Below, in pieces: positions 22,601 through 33,673 of a stretch of 64,000 bases of DNA. The stretch is taken from positions 27,057,224 through 27,121,223 of the forward strand of contig CM046876.1 of the NCBI GenBank assembly GCA_025667525.1, written 5' to 3'. A program made the translations under genes and the position numbers. The notes under the pieces are model-generated. The model saw nothing but the letters and a program-made list of their open reading frames with translations, made no database searches and was not told the DNA's origin. Source of the stretch: Glebionis coronaria (taxonomy: Eukaryota > Streptophyta > Magnoliopsida > Asterales > Asteraceae). Position 1 is the stretch's first letter. Each line of letters opens with the position of its first letter.

Positions 22601-25539
22601 TTTCATGTCTTTAAAACATAAAAGTTATAATTCCATCATACGTTTAAGTCATTTGAAAATGACTCCATGTATATGTCTTAACGAAAAGAGATAATACATT
22701 AACGTCTTACTTTATATTATATGTCTTTCAAGATTTTATGTTTGTGACTTTATACAATAAATCATAAACATGTATAACTAAAGTAAATCATGAACACCAC
22801 TAGGTTTCATTAATCTTTTCAAGTTAATTCACTACTATACTACTATATGAAGACCACTAGGTTTCATTAGTAGTATAAGATTACTCTATGTATCTTATGT
22901 CATTCCAGGAATTTGTCCATTTTAAGAAACTACAAAACATTCCACGCCCGATCTCACGACATGTGGATATTTTACCCTTGTGTTTACAATTTAGTCCAAG
23001 CTCTCACATGACTAAATCAAAACAACAAGTTTTTCTTAATGTGAATGATATATATACTTTTAAGTAGTCTTTTAATCATATTGACACATGATCTAACTTC
23101 CATCTAATATTAATTAGATTGTTAGTCTCTTATCTTAAAGACAAGAGAATCATATCTTTATGAGTTGTTTCTTGCACACAATGTTCATTTCTCCCACTTG
23201 TGCACGGAAGAACCTCATATATTAGATAAACATCACGTCTAACGTTCGTCTATACAAAATATTATTGTGTCACATATATTAGCTTTTACAAGTAGATGTA
23301 GAACCACTTAATCAACAGAAATCGGTACATAACTATCCTTGAAGATATTAGTGTCATCAATTCAAAAGTAATTATCTTAGGACATACTAAAGATAATATG
23401 GGTTATTACCAAGACAACAAAGCTTGTAACTCCCACTGAATTAAAGAATGTTTTAATAGACTAAACATTCAATAATACAACATTGTAAATGTTTCATATT
23501 TAGTGAAACATATTAGTGTGTTGTCCACTTTCTGAAAACGCATTCGTAAAAATTACTTACACTTTTAAAAAACACATTCGTAACAATTTACTTGTAGTGT
23601 TTAAGAATGTACTCTACTTCGTAAATGATGACTTACCCATCAATAGCTTTTAACTTGAAAAACTTAACATGCAGTTTCTTCCTTAATAGGTCTACCAACC
23701 ACACAATGGTGTGTAGTGCCTATAAATAGTGAAAGCACAACTACTAGATAAAATATGCTAGTTTGCCTTTACACCAATTAGCGGTAACCATTCTTAGAAT
23801 GTAATAACTCAAAATATGCACTTTTCTTAACCATTAAAGTTTGCTATGAGTTATGTATTTTGAATTAGATATTTCTAAAATTCTTATTACCCCTTCTTCA
23901 CTCATGGAAAAGAGTTTAGGTTTATCTTTTCATTGTAGATTGACTCTATCCTCAACCATACGGTTTGTAGATCAATACATTAATGAATAAACCAAGTTTA
24001 CAGTGTAACGTTGCATTAATACATTGTAAAAGAATTTACAAAATTCAATCTTAGTATTTTCGATAACAAAATACTTTCAAGAAAATAAAATTACCCCGGT
24101 AATAAAACCATAGTATTTTCCTTGAAACTAGAATCCATATTGACATAAACTTATCACATCAGTTGATCTGCTAGTGAAAAATGTATTCAACATGGTAACT
24201 TGTCGAACAATAATTGACAAACAAATTTGCAATTTCTAGATATTTTAAGGATTTACATTGCCAAAAGTCTTTTTACATTGTAAACATGTTTTATCCCTAC
24301 TTTATGCCTTAATTTTCCAGATCTCACTGAGTAACTTAATCAAGTCGACTAATCTAAAGAACGTAAAACCTTCATGTGCAATCTCATTCAGTCATGAAGT
24401 TTTCTCTCCATTACAACATCGTCCAAAATCTCATTTAACGACAATTGTAACTTCAAGTGTTCGTCAATTAGATGGCATAAGACTTAAATTTAAGGGTGTT
24501 GATTTTGGTTTCAAAATCATGTATGTAGAAGTATGCATACATCTCCATAGCATTAGTTTAATAAACTTTTAGTAAACCTTTTGGTGAGACTAAAATTTTC
24601 GCCACACATTTGCAAGTTGAGGTATTGGTTAAACCAATTAAAGATTTTAGCCACAACAATTCACGCCTCATGTTCCTCGAACTTGGCTAAAGCACAAAGC
24701 AATAACTTTATTCATTGTGTTTCGGATGTGAATTAGCGGTTAAATCAACCTTAAGTAATTATGTAAATAATAACCGTAGGTAATTCCAACTTTGACGCAC
24801 AGGCAAGCCGGGAATTTGGTCAGCGCTGAAGCATAACACCTCATTCCTTAACCGGGTACATGACCAGCGGTGCGTTATACCCACTTTATAGTTTGTCAAA
24901 ATTGAGTAGGCCGTTAAGTTATTATTGCAATTCCAATCAACACAAATCATATGGAAATTAGATCTCAAAACAATTCATTAATTTTTATATGATTTAGTCC
25001 ATATTAATTTTTCTTAGAAAAAATTACCCTTGTTTACAACATACAATTAATATAAAACGTATAAAAACAAGTAGATACAAAAAAAACTAAATCAAATAGC
25101 CACATGCATAACAATTTATTCAAAGAACATAAAATCTAGGGTTTTTATAAATGTAAAAAGTCTTCCCTAATTTTAAAACTTTGAATCAAATAAAGCAAAT
25201 AGCATATAAAATCCCATGATACATGAAAAAACATGCATGTTCATCACGGATCTCCCACATATTCTTAACAATTAAAAAACTACGGATCATAACCATACAT
25301 GACATAACAATTAATTCATGCAAACATCTAAAGATTATACCATTTAATTTTAGGGTTTACAATTTTTTTTTAATAAAAAATTCGGCTAGTCCGATTTAAA
25401 AAAAAACAAAACAAACCAAACCCTTATTTTTGTTAAAACCTAAAACACAACATGTAATTTTAACTCAAATCACCATTAGTTAAAAAAAAACCTTTAGATT
25501 TCGATAAATATAACATGTTAAAACAACTCTCGATGCCAT
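19670..25539 (-). other. Interior of the non-autonomous LTR element
   Basis: Nearly 5.9 kb with no long frame on either strand. The purine-tract-like word AGTGGGAG (minus strand) occurs not only at the 3' LTR but also near 21350, 23200 and 23430, which may mark decayed nested insertions. Short frames at 19779-20060 (+), 20667-20930 (-) and 24258-24572 (+) have no recognisable motif. Confidence 0.5.
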
Positions 25540-26275
25540 TGATGGTTTATGATGTTCATAACAATTATATAATCATAACAAAGATCCAATCACGTAATAG
25601 CGGAAGCGATTTAACAAGATCATAATAACACAATTATAATTAATCGATTAGGGTTACGTACCTTTATCCTAGCGTAGATCCACAAGATCACCAACGAATC
25701 AACAATTAGGGTTTGTGAAGAAACAATACCAAGATATAGTTTAAAGCAAAACTATATTACGCTCTTGTACACACGTAATGCAACGGGCTAACCGTGAGTC
25801 TAGCACTTGCAAATCGGAGCTTCAACACTTGTGGAATTTTAGCTAAATCGAAAACCAAAGAATCCTAAGGGTGTGTTTGGTTCGGCGATCGCAAGAAGGA
25901 GAAGAGAAAAAGGGATGGGAAAAATTATGAGGCTATGGGGTGTTTATATAGGGCATGGCAAAACTTGTTTTTCAAGTAATAAACGAATAAGGAAACAAAT
26001 CCTTTTTCTTCCCCTTTTTCTTCTTGTAGCCGTCGACCCATAAGCCCACCAAGGTGGCTTCCGGAACTTTCCGTTTACTTCTTTTCTTCTATTTAATTCC
26101 ATAACGTTCGTTTAACTTAACTCTTAATTTATTTAATGATCGTTTAGTTAAGCTCGGTTTGATTTAATAAATATATTTAATAAATAAAATTAACCTTTTA
26201 CGTATTGTGTGCAATCCCATAATCTTGAGTTCGATCCTATCATACGACTATTAATTTTATGTCAATAAACTTTCA
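25540..26275 (-). repeat. 5' LTR (minus element at 18925-26275)
   Basis: On the minus strand it starts TGAAAGTTTATTGAC and ends AAACCATCA. It is followed on that strand by the primer-site-like TGGCATCGAGAG. Confidence 0.85.
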
Positions 26276-26280
26276 AAATG

Positions 26281-27918
26281 GATATATTCTCTTTGACAAG
26301 ATCAATATTGTTTCGTATATGTTAATTTTGGAGGCGACCAATGTGGTGTTATAAGAGAGTAAAACAACAAAGTAGAAACTAGAAAAACAGTTCGTCAAAA
26401 ATGATTTGCAAGCGCCATAAATAAAACTTTTCGAAAAGAAATCATGCGTCAATGTAATTTCGTCAAAAACTATACGTAGTTGTCGTTAGGCGTCTTTGAC
26501 TTGTGAGATAGATCGGTGAGCGAAAATGCTCCGAATTTAAGTAGGTTGTGGCTTCAAATTCTGCTCCGGTCATGTGAGATAGATATGTTGCGTATATATT
26601 ATGAGATACTTGGTTACCGCTCAAAAGAAACAAGTCTTTAACTAATAAGTACCCATGATTGTTTCTTAACCCTTTGCGGCCGTCCAAAGAAGTTTCGTAA
26701 TTTCAAACCTATGGTCCTCTTGTGTAGTCTTGTAACGAGATCAGGACATTTAACTACGGTAACTGTAACTTTCATTATTTCGAACCACACAGATTCCGAA
26801 CTGTAAACGTACTTTAATTTGTAAAATGGACATATATTACAGGTTGTAGTGAAGTTTTCCCCATAGTGTATTATATGTGTACTAAAGACACGAAAATGGC
26901 CAAACCGATATGACGTGTGGTTTCGGATAGCTAATTCTCATTCCTGCCATGGTTTTGTGATAGCCTAGTATCAGAATAAGTAGCCTAGCATCATCTCTTA
27001 ATTCTCATTCCTGCCATGGTTTTGTGATGGCTAATGATATTCAGAATTATGCCAACACCAGCGATATTAATCGGTAATCTCGACTAACACTAAAATACCT
27101 AACAAAACACCGGCTGCAAGATTATTTATGCATTGGACCTATCTACTTGGGGCTTCAAGTATCCTATACAAAATATTTCCCTGTGAAAGAACAGGCCCAT
27201 GCTGCTTGTCATGATTCTACAAAAAATCAGGCCTATTAAGAAGCTTGGCTCTTCGCCATACTCTAATACTAACATGTGTCTTAAAGAGCATGATACGACC
27301 TTTATTCGAGTGATAGGCTCTGGCGTGCGTAAAGGGTATACTATTGATAGGAAAACGAACTCTCCTTACAATACTCAGTCATACAAATCTCTTCTAATCC
27401 TTGTTTGTAGATTCTCCTAGACACAAATTGTATACTAGCAAAGCTATACATAATTCTAGTATATCTTAATACAGTGACTAGCAAGTTTCAATAGGAAGGG
27501 ATTTGGGGGGAAAACTCGGGTTGTAGGCATCACGACAAAGACACATTAGTAGTATCTCTTAAGAACCATAAGAAAAAGTAGGCATTCGCAAGCTAATGCC
27601 AATCCCCAATTCCCTCACAATCGATCTTTGAGGCTGACTCCTAACTCTTTTGACACCACGCAAGCTGCACGTGAGCATGTCACGGCTAGTTAAAATAGTT
27701 ATACAACTTTCTTCGACGTATACAAAGTCTAGGATCACACTGAAATGCAAGATTACTCACAATAGGTAACTTAATTAAATGAGCCTTTTAATCAAATACT
27801 TATAAGATTGAGCAGCCTAACTTACCTGAGACTATGATGCTATATCAAGAAAATGACAGATCACTATTTATATAAAGTGTTTCCTGTAAAAACCGATCTA
27901 ACTAATGGAAAAAAAAGG
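26281..27918. other. Intergenic DNA between two LTR elements
   Basis: Less AT-rich than the flanking element. A ~32-bp phrase containing CATTCCTGCCATGG occurs twice as direct repeats (26932-26963 and 26999-27030). Frames at 26463-26687 (-), 27199-27420 (+) and 27559-27750 (-) are short and show no domain. No gene supported. Confidence 0.45.
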
Positions 27919-27924
27919 AAAATG

Positions 27925-28259
27925 TGTTATATCTAGTCTTATATTATCGCCTAAGTCGTGTCTAGGGTAATCAAGAGTCGAGTAGCCTAGTTTCCTAATA
28001 GCTATGAATAAAGGTCGGTTGGCAATGTCTAAGCCCAACCCGACCCGTAGGACTTGTATAGTCGGTTCCCCCTCATCTCTATAAAAGGAGGTGAGGGGGA
28101 ACAAACCAATTACGTCATTCTTTCAATACTAATCGTTTGGATTAGGGATATTACCTTGTGTGGGCGTCGCTTTTACTTTTCTGTCGATTCGTCTGTGTGT
28201 GTTCTTCGATCGAGTATTCCGCATCTAGATAACTAGGATTGTAGGGATTAAACCCTACA
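27925..28259 (+). repeat. 5' LTR of young Copia element
   Basis: Starts TGTTATATC, ends CCCTACA. It differs from the 3' LTR at two bases (in TGTTCTTCG versus TGTTTTTCG, and AACTAGG versus AACCAGG), both C/T differences. Confidence 0.95.
28066..28120 (+). promoter_or_regulatory. LTR promoter: TATA box in an inverted repeat
   Basis: CTATAAAAGGAGG (near 28078-28090) is flanked by CCCCCTCA on the left and TGAGGGGG on the right, so the TATA box lies within a potential hairpin. TTACGTCATT follows about 20 bp downstream, an ACGT-type transcription-factor motif. The same arrangement occurs in the 3' LTR (near 32932-32985) and in the older relative at 7671-7715. Confidence 0.6.
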
Positions 28260-28261
28260 AG

Positions 28262-28273
28262 TGGTATCAGAGC
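28262..28273 (+). other. Primer-binding site (initiator tRNA-Met)
   Basis: TGGTATCAGAGC begins two bases after the LTR and is the standard plant Copia primer site, complementary to the 3' end of initiator tRNA-Met. Confidence 0.95.
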
Positions 28274-28786
28274 TTGGTTCGCGAGGCTGGTTTCTAGGAT
28301 CGATCGTCGAAGATTATTGGTGATCAGGTTTAGATCATCAAGGTAGGAGCAGCAGAGATCGATAATTGAAGAGAGTGTTTTGGGTTTCCTTGAAGATAAG
28401 GATCCGCCATTTTTTTTTCTTGTTGTCGCAGGTTTACAAGGAAGAAGAAAGAAGTGGTGTTTTTTTATTATAAAAGGAGAAGAAACACAGTTAGGTTGTG
28501 TAACCTATTGAAAATACTACGAAAGTTTTTTGTTATTGGGCCCAGGTGTTGTTTTTATTAGATTTTGTATATTGGGCCAATAATATAATTTTGGTTATTA
28601 ATCTTTGTTTTTATTAAAAACAAAAAGATTAATATTTTTGTAGTATTTTACACAAGGGGACTTCGTAATTCGTGATTGTAAGGTTTAACGTATCACAAGG
28701 TTTAGCGAGTTACCGAAGGGGTTTTATTAATTTGTGATTGTGAGGTTTTTTCCGCAAGGTTTAGCAAATTAATAAAAGGATCAAGA
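28274..28786 (+). other. 5' leader of young Copia element
   Basis: About 510 bases of untranslated leader. Near 28660-28775 a ~50-bp phrase (CGTGATTGTAAGG... / TTGTGATTGTGAGG...) is imperfectly duplicated just before the Gag start. No frame of note. Confidence 0.6.
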
Positions 28787-31700
28787 ATGACGGGAGCCAA
28801 GTTTGACATCGAGAAATTCGATGGAACTGGCGATTTCGGGTTATGGAGAATCAAGATGCGTGCTTTAATAATCCAGAACGGATGCGAAGCAGCTCTGGAG
28901 GTTTTACCCGCGACTATAGAAGCTGAAGAGAAATCTAAGCTTGACAAGAATGCTCATAGTGCCATGATTTTGTGTTTAGGTAACAAGGTCCTGAGAGAGG
29001 TTACCGGGGAGACGATTGCAGCGGGGGTTTGGTCAAAGCTCGAGTCTTTGTACATGACAAAGTCATTGGCCAACAAGTTGTACCTGAAGAAGAAGTTGTA
29101 TACATTCTACATGCCGGCTGGACGAAAGATTTCCGAGCATATAGATGAGTTCAACAAAATCGTTCTTGATTTAGCAAATATTGAGGTAAAATTCGAAGAT
29201 GAAGATCTTGCTTTATTGTTACTCACGTCTTTACCAGCATCATACGAACACTTTGTGGATACCTTGCTTTATGGACGGGAAGATTTGACTTTGGAGGACG
29301 TGATGGCCACACTAAATTCAAAGGAAATCAAAGAAAGGTTCAAGGCGAAGGGGGATGATGGTGAAGGGTTATATGTGAGGGGAAGAACTGATCGCAGGAA
29401 TTCACATCAGTCTAAGGGAAAGTCAAGATCGAAATCTCGAGGTGGAAGACTCAAATGCTTTATTTGCCAATCTGAGGAGCACTTGAGAAGAGACTGTCCG
29501 AAGAATAATCGCAAGAAGTCAAAAGGTTACATCAAGAAAGATGATCAACCAAGCTCCAGTGGTTCGATTTACGATGATTCTGAGGTGATGATGGTGATGA
29601 GTGCAGAAAGACTGCAAGACTGGATCATGGATTCAGGAGGTTCATATCACATGTCACCCAGGTTAGATGTATTTTTTGATTTTTTGGAATGCGATGGAGG
29701 CAGCGTACTGTTGGGCGACAACAGGGAGTGCAAGATCAGGGGTATTGGCAAGGTAAAGGTACAACTGAAAGATGGGTCAAGTTTCGTGTTAAACAATGTC
29801 AGGTACATTCCTGAATTGAAAAGAAACTTGATATCGCTGGGAACTCTTGAAAAAGAGGGATATACCGTAAAATTGCAGTCAGGCAAAGTCAAGGTGATTA
29901 ATGGTTCTAGGGTTATTATATCTGGAACCTGAAGGGATAACTGCGTGTACTCTTTGGATGGCCATGCATTGGCCGGTGAGCTTAATGCTAGTGTTGAAGA
30001 AAAAGACAGTCTTGTGCAGGTTTGGCATAAAAGACTGGGACATATCAGTGAGGCGGGACTACACGTGCTGGAAAAGCAGGGTTTGTTTGGCAAGAAGAGT
30101 CTAGGTAAGCTCGATTTTTGTGAGAATTGTGTTCTGGGAAAGTCACATCGAGTCCGTTTCGGTGTAGGAAGGCACACTACTCAAGGAGTGATAGACTATG
30201 TTCATTTAGACTTATGGGGTCCGTCTCAGGTGGAATCATTGGGAGGTAAGAGGTATTTCTTATCTATTGTCGATGATTATTCCAGAAGGGTATGGGTTTA
30301 TGTTCTCAGGTTCAAACACGAAGCATTTGAAAAATTCAAAGAGTGGAAGCAGTTAGTAGAAAATCAGACTGGGAGGACGGTTAAGAAGCTTAGGACGGAT
30401 AATGGTCTTGAGTTCTGTAACCGGGAGTTTAATCAGCTATGCACTAAGAGTGGGATTGCTAGACATTTGACGGTTGCCGGGACGCCGCAGCAAAATGGGT
30501 TAACAGAACGGATGAACAAAACTCTCATGGACAAGGTACGCTGTTTATTAATACAGTCTGGATTGCCCAAGACCTTCTGGGCGGAAGCGACATGTACGGC
30601 CGCATATCTTATAAATAGGTCACCATCGACAGCGATTGAGAAGAAGACACCTATGGAGATGTGGTCGGGACATCCTAGTGATTATGGGATGTTGAGGGTT
30701 TTCGACTGTGTCGCGTATTCACACGTTAAACAAGGTAAGCTCGAGCCGAGAGCGGTAAAATGCGTTTTTTTGGGGTATCCTGAAGGTGTGAAGGGGTACA
30801 GACTATATAGGCTTGATAATGAATCGCCTAAAATAGTCACAAGCAGGAACGTGGTCTTCAATGAAAGTGTCATGTACAAAGACACGTTGAAGGATTCTGG
30901 TGCAAGAAAAGATAAGTCTGTTGAGGAATTACAGTTTGAGGTGGAACTGCAGAGGTTAAATAATCATACGCCTGAGGAAGACCATCCAGGTCAGGAAGAC
31001 CAGACAGATCAGGAAGATCAATCAGATCACGAAGATGGCTATGATGAAGATGCAGGGGTTCAAGAAATTGATCATCCACCGGATCTCACAGATTATCAAT
31101 TGGTTCGAGATAGAGAGCCTAGGACAAGAACGAAACCGGCAAGGTTTCGGGATGAGAGTAATATGGTTGCTTATGCGTTTGCTGCAGCAGAGGAAGAAGA
31201 TACTCATGAACCATTGACATACCAGGAAGCAGTTGCTTGTGAAGACAGTTCTAAGTGGAAAGCTGCTATGAAAGAAGAGATGGATTCTCTGAGGAAGAAC
31301 AAGACCTGGGTGTTAGTAGATCATCCAGCTGGGCAAAAGCTGGTGAGCTGCAAATGGCTGTACAAAATAAAGGAAGGGATTGAAGGTGTTCAAAAGCATA
31401 GGTACAAGGCAAGGCTGGTGGCTCGTGGATTCACACAAAGAGCAGGTATTGATTACAATGAAGTATTTTCACCGGTAGTTCGACATACATCTATTCGGGT
31501 TATACTTGCATTGACTGCGTGTAAAGATTATGAGCTGGAGCAGCTTGATGTAAAGACGGCGTTTTTACATGGAAATCTTGAAGAGGTGATCTACATGAGG
31601 CAACCACCGGGATTTGAACAATGTAACAAGGTATGTTTGTTAAAGAAATCCCTTTATGGTTTGAAGTAGTCACCTAGGCAATGGTACAAGAGGTTCGATG

Positions 31701-32770
31701 AGTATATGCTGAGCAACGGGTTTAAGCGTAGCAGTTACGACAGCTGCGTATATTACAGGAGTTATGCACCAGGGGAGTATATCTATCTATTGTTATATGT
31801 AGACGATATGCTGATTGCTTGTAAAAGCAAGGCTGAGATCGCGGCTACCAAGTCTTTGCTTAAAAGGGAGTTCGACATGAAAGAGCTCAGGGAAGCAAAG
31901 AAGATTCTTGGTATGGAGATCTTCAGGGATCGGAGTCGCAAGATTCTGAGGGTGTCACAATCTGGGTACATTTCTAAAGTTTTAAAAAGGTTTAGAATGG
32001 ACAATGGGAAGTCGGTTCAGACACCATTGAGTGGGCACTTCAAGTTGTCGTTGAAGGATTGCCCGGTTAGGGATTGTGATGTTGAAAGAATGAGTAGGGT
32101 GTCGTATGCAAATGCGGTTGGGAGCTTGATGTACTTGATGGTATGCACGAGGCCAGACATAGCGTATGCAGTAAGTGTAGTTAGCAGATATTTGGCGAAT
32201 CCGGGTAAACTCCATTGGAAAGCAGTGAAGTGGATTATGAAATATTTGCAGGGCACTGTAAACGTGGGTTTGGTGTATGGGACAAATCGTGGTAACCATG
32301 TGGACGTAACAGGTTTTGTTGATTCAGACTACGCTAAAGATCCGGATAAGGGTAGGTCTCTCACTGGTTACGCATTTTTAGTACAGGGATGTGTTGTAAG
32401 CTGGAAAGCAACGCTACAACACGTGGTGGCTCTTTCAACTATAGAGGCAGAGTATATGGCCCTTACGGAGGCTGTGAAGGAAGCTATTTGGATAAGGGGA
32501 CTCTTGGAAGAGTTGGGCGTGGAGCTCAACAATGTTGTAGTTAATTGTGATAATCATGGCGCGATTCACTTATCACGGAATCATGTTTTTCATGAAAGGA
32601 CTAAGCACATCAATGTGCGTTATCACTTTATCAGAGAAGTCTTGGAAGCAAAGACGGTTGAAGTTCTGAAGGTGGGTACTGAACACAATGCTGCGGATGC
32701 CTTGACGAAGGTGGTACCTGGATGCAAGTTACAACACTGCCTGGAATTGCTGAGTGTTGGCATAGGCTAA
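28787..32770 (+). pseudogene. Copia gag-pol polyprotein, two in-frame stops
   Basis: Encodes the retrotransposon polyprotein (capsid, protease, integrase, RT-RNase H) for virus-like particles and cDNA integration. Visible domains are as follows. UBN2-type Gag spans residues ~1-210. The CCHC knuckle is C224-C237 (CFICQSEEHLRRDC). The protease motif is D282-S-G-G. The pre-integrase HHCC is H414, H419, C445, C448. Integrase has D475, D538 and E574, with exact D-x35-E spacing. RT YVDD has its aspartates at 1006-1007. RNase H has DSD, EAEY and NCDN motifs. Frame and length match the family. TGA at 29930 (codon 382, where relatives have Arg) and TAG at 31667 (codon 961, where relatives have Gln) break it, splitting the frame into 381, 574 and 354-codon open parts. 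Both fit C-to-T changes. It may still act through readthrough or trans-complementation, which is speculative. Confidence 0.95.
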
Positions 32771-32779
32771 TATAAGCCT

Positions 32780-32790
32780 AAGGTGGAAAT
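32780..32790 (+). other. Polypurine tract
   Basis: AAGGTGGAAAT lies directly before the 3' LTR, the position used to prime plus-strand synthesis. The same tract precedes the 3' LTR at 10647. Confidence 0.8.
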
Positions 32791-33125
32791 TGTTATATCT
32801 AGTCTTATATTATCGCCTAAGTCGTGTCTAGGGTAATCAAGAGTCGAGTAGCCTAGTTTCCTAATAGCTATGAATAAAGGTCGGTTGGCAATGTCTAAGC
32901 CCAACCCGACCCGTAGGACTTGTATAGTCGGTTCCCCCTCATCTCTATAAAAGGAGGTGAGGGGGAACAAACCAATTACGTCATTCTTTCAATACTAATC
33001 GTTTGGATTAGGGATATTACCTTGTGTGGGCGTCGCTTTTACTTTTCTGTCGATTCGTCTGTGTGTGTTTTTCGATCGAGTATTCCGCATCTAGATAACC
33101 AGGATTGTAGGGATTAAACCCTACA
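32791..33125 (+). repeat. 3' LTR of young Copia element
   Basis: 335 bp, starts TGTTATATC directly after the purine tract and ends CCCTACA. Essentially identical to 27925-28259. Confidence 0.95.
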
Positions 33126-33131
33126 AAAATG

Positions 33132-33668
33132 TAATAAATAGATCAACTTTTACGATTTTATACTGATATAATTAATTACAAAGAATAGTTAGATCAGTCC
33201 TTAGTTTATAAACCAATCACACCTCAGCGCCTCCCTAACCTTCACAGCCGCCCCAACTGCCGTTTTTACTTTTGTTTTGAAATTGTTTGATTTGGGATTT
33301 CGAAATTTGAACCTTATTCCATGAGGCCTTCATATGAGCTCCCAATATGGATATGGATTTGATGTTTGTGATATGTATAGACTAGTGTACATAACTTTTG
33401 AGGTGTTTGTTGAAGGTTTGTCGAATTGCTATCTTGAATTTTAAGGTCAACCAACTCAATATTTGATCTATGTGACCTAGATCATTTGGAATTCGTCATA
33501 GATTTGTTACCAAATCCATATTAGTATTTGCAAGTTATGGACAATTTGTATGCATCATGTGATCTGAATCTTTCTAATGTTTAGTATATTCAACTTCTAA
33601 TTTTATTTTTAGTCTCTTATATTAATTAACGTGGTAAAATTTGAATTGTTTTAAAATCAAAGCCGTGT
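33132..33668. other. Intergenic spacer, no gene seen
   Basis: About 540 bp of AT-rich sequence between the young Copia element and the Gypsy-derived element. No frame or repeat recognised. Confidence 0.45.
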
Positions 33669-33673
33669 GACTT

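Larger units (their letters stand above)
18925..26275 (-). mobile_element. Non-autonomous LTR element, 7.35 kb, minus
   Basis: Two related LTRs of 745 bp (18925-19669) and 736 bp (25540-26275) flank a 5.87-kb interior. Flanking pentamers AGATG (18920-18924) and AAATG (26276-26280) differ at one base and look like a target duplication. On the minus strand, TGGCATCGAGAGTT (25525-25538) follows the 5' LTR after one base and resembles an initiator-Met primer site. CAAGTGGGAG (19671-19680) precedes the 3' LTR as a purine tract. LTR divergence over the first ~300 bp is about 4%. No gag or pol motif was found in the very AT-rich interior, so this resembles a LARD or a completely decayed element. Confidence 0.8.
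27925..33125 (+). mobile_element. Young, structurally complete Tnt1-like Copia element
   Basis: All structural parts are present in order: 335-bp LTR, primer site, gag-pol in one frame, purine tract and 335-bp LTR. The LTRs differ at only two positions by eye (~0.6%). The sequence AAAATG lies on both sides (27919-27924 and 33126-33131). This is a 6-bp target duplication if the LTR ends CTACA, or 5 bp if it ends CTACAA. The coding frame is 1,328 codons including the stop, the typical length for Tnt1-type elements, and is interrupted only by two stop codons. Assuming a grass-like rate of 1.3e-8 per site per year, insertion would be a few hundred thousand years ago. Confidence 0.95.
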
